Of a DNA stretch of 64,000 bases, positions 55,501 through 64,000 are shown piece by piece. Below the pieces are notes generated by a model that had not been told where the DNA came from, made no database searches, and was given only the letters and a program-made list of their open reading frames with translations. Where the stretch lies: positions 11,375,241-11,439,240 of the forward strand of contig JABAKD010000028.1 in the NCBI GenBank assembly GCA_012845835.1, given 5' to 3'. Source of the stretch: Undaria pinnatifida. Its lineage: Eukaryota > Sar > Phaeophyceae > Laminariales > Alariaceae. The translations under genes and the position numbers were made by a program. Within the stretch, counting starts at the first letter, position 1. The number at the start of each line of letters is the position of its first letter.

Positions 55501-58500
55501 CGGAAAACATTTTGAACAGGTGTGCACGTCAGGTCCATCATAACGCGAATTACCTGGTTGACCACCAAGCCGAGGAAAAAACTCAACATGTTACAAACAC
55601 TGCAACAAACGAAACCGTGCGGTATACTTGACGGCAAATACTATGAGCATCGGGTTATGCCGTGAGGCCAATGGTATGGGTGGAAATGGTTGCTGTACCT
55701 GCTAGTGATAGAAAAGTCACGCAAAACACACACCAAGCCCCTGTACTGCTGGAACCTCTGACACAGCGACGAGTGGTGATCCCCGCTTTACTTTTCCCTG
55801 TTGCGTAGTACAGCAGCACGCCGTCAGGCTTGCTTAGACAACCAGCTTCGATATGCTTGCGGAACAGCTTCACGACCTCCAGTGCTTTCGGGCGCAGGAG
55901 AATTTATCCCGATTTCGCATCGATCACTTCGCAGAACCGATCAATCACTGAACCAAAGCGAGTCAATAATCGTGTCCGCTCGGGCACCAACCGCCGACAA
56001 TTCCGCAAGAAACACGTCCAGTTCATCTCTGTATACTCTACAACCTATTCCGGTGCCATTTGTTGCGCGTGAAGAGCACTTTCTACCTGCAGTTGAAAGC
56101 GAGATCGGCAGGAGCGTAATGGTCACGACACATGACCCCAGCACAGGCGTTGTTTTCGACGACAGCAAAAGTCTCTCCGTTATCACTGATCCGAACAACG
56201 ACACAAGTGACGTCAAAACCACTTGCCTCCTGGATGGCTTCCAGATTAACGATATAGCAAGCATCTCTCAGCCAAGCCATGGAGGGCTTGAAGGCGCCGT
56301 GACTCTTCTTCACCAGGCGCGAGATACGTGGAAGCGCGTGGAAGGTATCCAGGCGAACCTTGAGCATGTGTGGGCCACCCCCCTGATACAGTTGGGCAAC
56401 AATCAACATGAATTCAGAACACTCGAACAGAAAAAAATCGTATACAAAGCGCACATTGACGTCGAGCAGATTTCAGAAACAAACGAAACATATTTGCCAC
56501 CTCTACAGCACTCACGCCGTCCTGGTCGACATTGCCACCGATCTCGTCTCCGGCTCCTAGGTCGCAAGCGCGGTCGTGACCAACATCAAAGTCATAACCG
56601 TCGCCACCGTCTTCTTCGCCCTCGTCCGAGTCCACATCATCTAAAAAGAAAAACACCAACGAAAAAGTTTTGTTTGTTTGGCGAGTAATACAAACGTCAG
56701 CAAGAAAATGAGGAACGCCAATGCGGGCAGGGCGTCACACAACTCAGCTCAATTTGTTCCTAGGACGGGGTGAGGCCTTACCTAGCGAGCCCAGCACGTG
56801 GCAAGGTGCTTCGGTAGCGAAGAAGTCGGCGTCATCATTGTAAGCGGCACTTGCATTCGGGTTCGGCGACGGTGCTGGTGTCGCAGGGGGGGCTGTCCAA
56901 TCGGCCGCAACGCGAACATGGGCAACGTCCCACAGAACAAGCCTGTCACCGCCGCCGCCGCAGATTTCCTTCATCGTCACACGACCCACACCCGCGAAGA
57001 AAGGTGCCTCCTTGTGTGCTGCGTACGTAGCAGGCTTGACCGCGTCGCTCACTTTGACTACGACGCCCTTCTGGCCGCAAGATTGACGTCATTGAGGACG
57101 CCACCGAAGCAAGGATCCAGCGGTAGTCTCATGGTCCTGTACGTTCCCAACACCAACACAACTGGCATGGTTGTTGCTGTGGAGTCGCACCTAGAGTTCC
57201 ATCGTAAAATAGACCAGGTTTGGGGGATGTTGCCAGGTTTAGTCGCTTGTGATGCGGATGTGCAGTGCATGTTGTTGGTTCAGATGGTGCAAGAAATAAG
57301 GCCTCGATGAATATGTTACAAAACCTCCCAATCGCATCTGTGTTCCCGGCGGCAAAATGGTCGGAACCGGCCCGCGTATGGGATCCTTCAATATCTCGAT
57401 CTCCACGTAAACGAGAACGGACGTGTAAGCATCCAAGCAGGCATACTCTACCCGTGACGGCACCATAAGGATTTTAAAAGGCAGGCATCATTAACATTCC
57501 ACCTATCAGCAGATTCAAGAGAAGGCGCCAACAATCAAGCTGGCAACAAGAAACGTTCGATAACCTACAACGAGCGTTAATAGGACACGCGCATAGCTAA
57601 CTAGAGTAGTATCACCAGTTGGGCGTTGAGGGGAGAACTCCGGCGAGACAAGCGGGAAGTGGGGTACGTGGGCAACTCTTTCCCAAGGAAACTAGACACT
57701 ATACCCGCCAGCGAAAAATATGGCGTTTGCACCCAACAAGCGTTCGCGTGAGTCAGCGCGTCCACAGTGTTCGCGGCTTTGACCTCATCCAAATACGTCG
57801 CGTCTGACTTGGTGTTGACGCCAAGTCTACCATCATGTCCTGGTACCAAATCACGCTGGTTTTTCACCTTGGGAAACGCAAGCGAGAATTTTCGAATTGA
57901 ATACGCCTAGTGCCAGCTGCGAACTGCCGAACCAAGAAAACACGACTGCCACAATTGTACCAGGTGCCAGTTATCATGTACCAATCATCGTATGCTCAGA
58001 GCTATACATCACGTGTACGAGTGTACAAGCTGCGACAGCAAACAAGCTTCAGCAGACGCAATAGCTTCAAAATAGATGGGATAATTAGCCAGGCTGTTAT
58101 TTACACGAAAATAAGAAACTCGGGATACGTTATACTGAAGTTAATGTACAATAAGGTAGTGTGCACCCTCTCCCAAATAAGAAAGCCAGCCTAGGTCACT
58201 ATTTATGTACCTGGTATCTTTTAGGTTCCCTGTACTACTGCATCTGGTATCGGGCACACGATATATCAGAGGCCAGGTATGGTATACACTACGTACCAGG
58301 TACCTGGTAGGTTCGGGTAGCAGCGCACAAGCAGCAGGAGCAGTAGCCTACAATGACCTGGTACGACTCGTACCTCGTGTCCAAATAACATTGCCGCAGA
58401 CCGACTGCTGATGTACAGCAGTACAGGGCACGTAAAAATAAACCTGATAATAAGAAAGCCAGGGTGATATTTAGCTACCGGAATAAAAAACTCGTTGGTC

Positions 58501-59607
58501 AATATACTGAAGTTACCTGTGAGAACAAACCCTCTGCAAAATACGAAAGCCAACCTACTGCTGTAGGTCAGTATTTATTTCCGTGCCTCATGATATACCT
58601 GGTACAGCAGTACTACAGGCGTACAAGACACCTACCTGTAATATTAAAGGTGCAGTAATAAGAAAGCCAAGTTGATATTTTCAGGGAAATAAGAAGCTCG
58701 GGAGCTGTTGTACTGAAGTCAGTGTAGAACGTATCCCCTCACAAATAAGAAAGCCAGCCTACCGCAGGTACCAGGTATGTATGGTTCTTATCTGGTATCC
58801 TGTACTGCTTGACCATGGTACCAGGTACCAGGTGTAAGAGTACAGCAGCAGGTATCAAACAGAAGTCTACGATAGAACCACTCACATCCGGCCTTGTGTA
58901 GCGTAGGTAGAGGGCTGTAAGGGAACTACCCCATCCGCTTGCTTCCCCCCTTGAAGTGCTTTTGCTGGCTTTGGCAGAAACGTGCTCGTGATCTCGATGA
59001 ATCGACGATGCCCTGGTTCGATGCTGTCAAAGTAGATGAAGCTGCACTTTGTTGTGGTTCGCTCTCCCGAGCGGATCCATCACCGCTGCCTTCACCGCTA
59101 CTTCCATCGCTGCCTCCACCGTTACGACCTCCGCCGCTGCTGCCTCCAATGCCCACACCGCTGCCTCCGCCATCACTACCCACCTCGTCGCATCGACACA
59201 TGGCAGGCTCCAAGTCTTGAAGAAACGAAACTAGTCACACCACAACCGCTGCTACAGGGAGGCAGGCTCCTTGGCTCGAGACCACGGAAACAAGCCTGGT
59301 GGTCGTAGGCTAGGAGAACCGCAATTAGACATACTAAAGCGTGCATAGCCGCCACACCAGCATGGTGCTGAGGAGCCGGCTGTGGTGCCGGTTGCCTGGT
59401 GTCCGCGCTGCGCGCGGTCCCGCTTGCGGTCTCTCTTCTCTCCCTGAGAGACGCGGCGCGATCACAGCGCGGAGCTCGGTGCAATCATCGCCAATCATAA
59501 TTGTATATCCTTACAAAATCCTTACAAAACTGGTGTTTCATTTGTTGAATTTGCTGCCTATAAGCCAATCATATCGCTGGATCCTTACAAAAAATTCCCC
59601 AGGTATA
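52598..59607. repeat. R1 repeat unit, copy 3
   Basis: Matches copy 2 at a constant offset of 18116 bp. The right end is not interrupted by R2, so its linker is intact up to the ATA at 59605-59607. Confidence 0.9.
54256..59213 (-). pseudogene. R1 gene, copy 3: 3'-5' exonuclease-type multidomain
   Basis: Carries the same exons and the same disturbed frames as copy 2, shifted by 18116 bp: the exonuclease motif II exon near 57616-57866, motif III from about 57445, the acidic exon near 56516-56640, RISRLVKKSHGAFKPSMAWL near 56270-56360, and a long last exon from about 55448 to 54256. Since the breaks are shared, they predate the duplication that gave copies 2 and 3. Function is unknown beyond the exonuclease fold. 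Confidence 0.65.
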
Positions 59608-60299
59608 GACCTACTATTATGGAAAATTTTGAGCGATTATTTCTGGCGATTATTTTTGTAGTTTTGAGGCTCCAAAAATAACTGCATCAGAAATAAGGAG
59701 CGTCCATTATGGCTTCTGATTTTTGGAAAGTGGTTTTATTTTGAATTGGTAGGTCTTGTTTTGCCGTTTGCCTTATTTTTGAAATCTGGCACGTACACTG
59801 TCGCCGGCGACGTTAGGTCACCACCGCCTCTGCTGCGGTCTCTTCTGCTGCGCTGCTGCTGTGGTGCTGGTGTGGTGTGCCTGTGGTGGTTTCGATGGTG
59901 GTGGTGCTGCTAGTGTCGCGTTTGTGTGAGGATGAAGCTCTGTCTCGCACACAACAAGCGCAGTATGCTGTCGTAGGTGTGTTTGTGATTCTTTGTGGTG
60001 GGTGATGCGTGACGGTACAGCAGACAGTATCATACAGGTACAGTATGAGCAGTGATGACATGTGATACTTGGTACGAGGTAGTATCCAAAAGTTAAATAA
60101 TCCCAGTTCTGAGAGGTTGGAAGAGCTGTTATTTCTGGGCTCAGAAATCACCAGATCCGCTGATTTCTGGCCTCGATTATTTCTGAACCCAGAAATAACG
60201 ATGATTTCTGGTCCCATAGTGGAAGGTTTTATTTTTGTCGTCGGAGATCCGGTTAAAGAGAGAAATAATCGATGAAAATATTCGCCATAATAGTAGGTC
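59608..60299. mobile_element. 692-bp terminal-inverted-repeat element (MITE-like)
   Basis: The ends GACCTACTATTATGG and CCATAATAGTAGGTC are perfect over 15 bp, and similarity continues imperfectly to about 40 bp (CGATTATTTCT on both). The flanks carry ATA on both sides (59605-59607 and 60300-60302). The empty site, GGTATAGGCGC, is present at 34469-34479. There is no transposase; the interior has repeated ATTTCTGG / CCAGAAAT words. A 3-bp duplication is used by PIF/Harbinger and CACTA-like elements, but these termini are not clearly either. Confidence 0.85.
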
Positions 60300-60308
60300 A
60301 TAGGCGCC

Positions 60309-60324
60309 GTGCCGCATGCGGCAC
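60309..60324. other. 16-bp perfect palindrome at the R1 copy 4 start
   Basis: GTGCCGCATGCGGCAC overlaps the start of the unit. Copy 1 has a related GCATGC just before its start; copies 2 and 3 do not. Confidence 0.8.
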
Positions 60325-62476
60325 GGATCCCATACATAGGGACACTTTCGTAAGGCATTAAAATAATCGCGCGAAGCGCGAAAAAATTTGGAGGGCGTTT
60401 TGGAACATGGTAAAACATCATAAAAAAAATCGCGCATGCCTCCCTCTCATAAGAATGGGCTCACGCAAGGTTGTTGCGGAGAAATAAGAACTTCGGTAAT
60501 TTTTATACCGAAATTAGTGTGGGTTGCCCACAGCATTTGCAATTCTCAAAAAAATACAAAATTCAGCCTAAAGCCGAAACCTCGGTTTCTTATCAGAGGG
60601 CCGGCGGCACAATAATACTCGTAAAGTAGTACAGGACGTACGAATGGCAGGCTGGTACTTCCAGAAAGACAAGAATCCGGAAGCTGAAGTTAGTGCAGTA
60701 ACACCCTCGCCAAAATAAGAAACCCGCAGGATTCCTGTTTCTCGCTGTCAATAATAATAATAGGTACCTGATAGGTGTAGTAGTGCAGATAGCTTATTAT
60801 AGGTACAACGCTGTTCATACAGTAGAAGTAATGAAACAGGAAAAAGAGGAAGAAACCGGAAATTCTGGCCGAGGCTGAAGTTCTTATTTGAGAAAGGGTG
60901 AGTTCTACACACTATCTTCAGCACAGGGGCTTCCGATTTTCTTATTAAGTATCAGGCTTGTGCTTACCAGGTATCTGTTTTTTTTTTCTGTTGTATCGCA
61001 TAAAAGAAATGTAAAACGACGGCAAGCAGTGTAACAACCGGCCGCAAAGCACAGCAGCAGTGACTTTTTCATACCAGGTACGCTTGTGATACATGTATTA
61101 TTGTATATTATGTTGCCGTTGCTAATACTCAAATACAACGCGTTTTTTTGGGTTGAACTCCTTTGTGGCGTATATCGAATGAAGTGGGCGTGCCGGTGAC
61201 AATATTTGAAGACTGGGAAGTGATGCATGAGGCTCCGCCAAAAATAGACGACACGAACACCCCAAAAAATAGGACCCGTGTAACAGCAGTTTACTCCACT
61301 TCAACCAGATGATGTTTTTGATCATTCTTCCTTCTTTCAATAGACCAATACAGATTATACTGCAGACTCTTGCGTGGTGAGTTCTTGACACTGAACGGTT
61401 CTTGCCCCCGGCCACGTCCAGCATACGTACCGCGCCGATGCTTCACCCTAGCTAGAAGATATCAGCTCTCTCTGTGTCATAAACTACTAAGTACATACGA
61501 GACAGGAAATCGAAACCGTAAATATTAGAATAGCTACGCAACGCAAACGCACAGAAAAACTAAACGATACACAAATCAGAAAACTCGGAGGAAACAAGAA
61601 AGCAACATCAAGAAAGCAGAAAATAAAATAAAAACGGAGAAGGAAGACAAAGAAAGGGCAGGGGGAGGGGTAGCTACGATTAGGGTGCCAGATAACCCCC
61701 CTTCTCCCCTCCCTCCTCGGGACAGAAAAAAGGAAGCAGGGAAAGGAAAAACAAATCAAAACCGGGTCATGCCTTATTTCGTCGACAACGGTGTAGTATC
61801 TAGCGTAGTATCTAGATCGTAGTATCGCTGTGAGCTCCCCCCCCCCAGTGCCACACAAAACGAACCGACCGGCTCGCGAACAAAGAAAAACAAAAATGAA
61901 ACTCGAACGGTCTACCTCTGTGAACTATAAAACGCAAAACTCGACGCGAGACTGCAGACGCTAACCTACGACATCAAGATGGGCCGGAGTATCAAGCGAC
62001 CCTACTGTGCACTGTTCACAATCACACCGCGACCACGACCGCTTTCCGTCTGGTCTAATTTTCCCAGTTCTGCAGGCCTCGGGCCGGTGCTTTTCTGGCG
62101 GCACATTGCATTGAGGAAGCCCCCCCCTCCCACGCGGAGAAGGGTGCGCCTCCTGGTACGTGCCTTCTTGTCGACGGTGGCCGCAGTGAAAGCAGATCTG
62201 AGGGCCCCGGGGTGGGCCCTTGGGCTTCTTCGGCTTCGATTGGGGGGCATCAAACTGCCCAGCCCCATCCCCGCCGCCCCCAAAGTGTAAACATATCTGC
62301 AACCCCCGCCGACGCGCCTGCACCGCCCGGTGCGCCCCTCCTTCACTGCCGCCACAAACACCACCGCCTGCCCCAGACCGACTCCGCGGAACAGGCGGGG
62401 GAACAACGCTACCGACAACACCCTCAAACATCGCCCCCACTTCAGCTTCCTGCAACCTAGCACGCAAATGCAGCAT
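60320..62476. repeat. R1 repeat unit, copy 4 (cut by the gap)
   Basis: Collinear with the first 2.1 kb of copies 2 and 3 but with many one-base length differences, mostly in homopolymers. It includes the last part of the exonuclease-type gene (61961-62476, minus strand), where the frame through CFHCGHRRQEGTYQEAHPSP to CDCEQC stays open. The unit ends in the N gap. Confidence 0.85.
61961..62476 (-). pseudogene. R1 gene, copy 4: C-terminal fragment
   Basis: Cys-rich C-terminus of the exonuclease-type gene. Here one frame reads through KPKKPKGPPRGPQICFHCGH, then CNVPPEKHRPEAC and SRCDCEQCTVGS to the stop, which shows that the two Cys clusters belong to one domain: CxxC, a His, then C, CxC and C. 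That pattern suggests zinc binding. The remainder is lost in the gap. Confidence 0.55.
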
Positions 62477-62976
62477 NNNNNNNNNNNNNNNNNNNNNNNN
62501 NNNNNNNNNNNNNNNNNNNNNNNNNNNNNNNNNNNNNNNNNNNNNNNNNNNNNNNNNNNNNNNNNNNNNNNNNNNNNNNNNNNNNNNNNNNNNNNNNNNN
62601 NNNNNNNNNNNNNNNNNNNNNNNNNNNNNNNNNNNNNNNNNNNNNNNNNNNNNNNNNNNNNNNNNNNNNNNNNNNNNNNNNNNNNNNNNNNNNNNNNNNN
62701 NNNNNNNNNNNNNNNNNNNNNNNNNNNNNNNNNNNNNNNNNNNNNNNNNNNNNNNNNNNNNNNNNNNNNNNNNNNNNNNNNNNNNNNNNNNNNNNNNNNN
62801 NNNNNNNNNNNNNNNNNNNNNNNNNNNNNNNNNNNNNNNNNNNNNNNNNNNNNNNNNNNNNNNNNNNNNNNNNNNNNNNNNNNNNNNNNNNNNNNNNNNN
62901 NNNNNNNNNNNNNNNNNNNNNNNNNNNNNNNNNNNNNNNNNNNNNNNNNNNNNNNNNNNNNNNNNNNNNNNNNNNN
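62477..62976. other. Assembly gap of 500 N
   Basis: Exactly 500 N, most likely a placeholder of unknown true length. Sequence to the right is not R1, so the rest of copy 4 is missing or collapsed. Confidence 0.99.
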
Positions 62977-63409
62977 CCACCCTCACAGAGGTTTCCAAAT
63001 AGAACACAGTGCACCGTGAGAGGATTTTATAAAATCGTACCAATATGATATAGTGGGATGTTCGGCATGTAATACCGCCGTTCGCGCATTATGGGGTTGA
63101 AACCCCTAAAAAAAAAATTGCACCGTGACAGAGCACAATCATTGTCAATTGTGTAAGTCAACACCATGTGCAGCGCGTGTTGACGCTCGTGACAAGACGA
63201 TCATGGTTGCACGACCATTTTTGCAAGACGAGACGTGCGCCAGCATGATGAAAGCAACACGTGCGGCATAGAAACGGAGGGGGGGCATTTCCCGTGGTCG
63301 CTCGCAAAATTATTGTCAAGCAACTAACAGCAGAAATGAATGCCTTCAAACCAAAAAAATGAAAGGTAAAAAAAAAAGAAACAGTTATCGACTTTCAAGC
63401 TTGCGCAGC
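62977..63409. other. No recognisable gene
   Basis: Only short frames. TGCACCGTGA occurs twice (63010 and 63120), and GGGGTTGAAACCCC at 63093 is a small palindrome. Confidence 0.5.
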
Positions 63410-64000
63410 AACGTTACAATTTTGAGCAGCATAGACCCTGCTTTATCGTAAAATTGAAGCGAAAAATGCGTTGAAATTTGGGCATCATCTACCCTGTATC
63501 ACCAGAAACGGGGAAAAGTAAACTCGGTCCGGTGACAAAAATCGGGCAAATCTCAGCAGCGTCTACTCCACTTCATCATACGAGATGGGGCAGATGCGAG
63601 GGACTTTGATGCGTTCTGTCGCAAAAAAAAAAAATGTTAGCGTAGAGCCTGCTTTTGTTATGGCGTAAAAAGCTGGCCGAACGCGGGGGGGGGGAATAAT
63701 CCAATATTAGACAGCGTAGAGCTCGGGCACGACAAATATACTGGCAAAATGCTCTTACAGCAGATGCATATGGGCATGATAGAGCCCATATGTGGCTCAA
63801 AACTGGTAAGAGGCACGGTTACTGCAGCATTTCGGACGATGTGAGCAGCATAGGGGGCCGTGCGTGAGACAAAACCGACGGAATTCACATATATGACACC
63901 AGTATCCTGACAAATTAAGGCAGCATAAAGCCTGTGTATGACAGAAGGCTGGCGAGATACACGTACTACAGCAGTATTTTGTCAAATTTTAACAGCGTAG
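63410..64000. repeat. Degenerate tandem repeat of about 70 bp
   Basis: A motif like AGCAGCGTAGAGCCTG recurs at about 63426, 63490, 63556, 63639, 63706, 63776, 63843, 63917 and 63990, mostly 64-74 bp apart, with TTTTGGCA-like words between. Copies are strongly diverged. The array probably continues beyond the window. Confidence 0.65.

Overview
The window looks like nuclear DNA of a multicellular or filamentous stramenopile alga, most likely a brown alga related to Ectocarpus. This is an inference from gene style, not a database match. Supporting signs are a GT-AG intron-rich pentatricopeptide-repeat (PPR) gene with introns of 0.4-1.5 kb, a Golgi-type carbohydrate sulfotransferase, many retroelements and DNA elements, and long tracts rich in GGTACC words. 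No bacterial operons, rRNA, true tRNA genes or CRISPR arrays were seen. Only two genes look like intact host genes: the sulfotransferase (14626-15612, +) and the PPR gene (20269-26985, -, seven exons with consistent phases, perhaps with two more exons up to 28143).

Layout. 1-1584 holds nothing recognisable. 1585-7222 is a fossil tyrosine-recombinase (DIRS/Ngaro-like) retroelement with two pairs of terminal direct repeats. 7274-7774 is an exon-like 167-bp unit in three tandem copies. 7990-8293 is a tRNA-derived SINE, with a second copy at 18800-19097 and a 3' fragment near 21.8 kb. 9343-12905 is a dead APE-type LINE on the minus strand, with a 110-bp tandem triplication inside its reverse transcriptase and a 320-bp C/T tract at its 3' side. 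14626-15612 is the sulfotransferase. 16-18.3 kb is old, degenerate repeat DNA. 20.3-28.1 kb is the PPR gene; its last intron carries a hAT-like non-autonomous element with a perfect 8-bp target duplication.

28283-62476 is a repeat complex. A unit of about 7 kb (here called R1) occurs four times head to tail: an older, internally deleted copy 1, copies 2 and 3 that show no length difference over about 6.9 kb, and copy 4, which runs into a 500-N gap. Each R1 unit carries, on the minus strand, a multi-exon gene with an RNase D/WRN-type 3'-5' exonuclease region, several further conserved blocks and a Cys-rich C-terminus. The copies seen here look decayed.

Copy 2 is interrupted near its right end by an 11.1-kb array (R2, 41384-52470) of six non-coding elements joined head to tail. 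The elements begin TGGGTACCTAGG and end in a GC-rich hairpin followed by CCTTG, and several contain about 520-bp inverted arms. The array sits between two TA dinucleotides of a target whose empty form is present elsewhere in the window. Between R1 copies 3 and 4 lies a 692-bp terminal-inverted-repeat element with a 3-bp ATA duplication; its empty site and a truncated remnant are also present in the window. The last 600 bp are a degenerate repeat of about 70 bp.

Most of the window is therefore accessory, repeat-driven DNA. The R2 head-to-tail hairpin elements and the R1 exonuclease-bearing tandem unit are the strongest candidates for undescribed biology.
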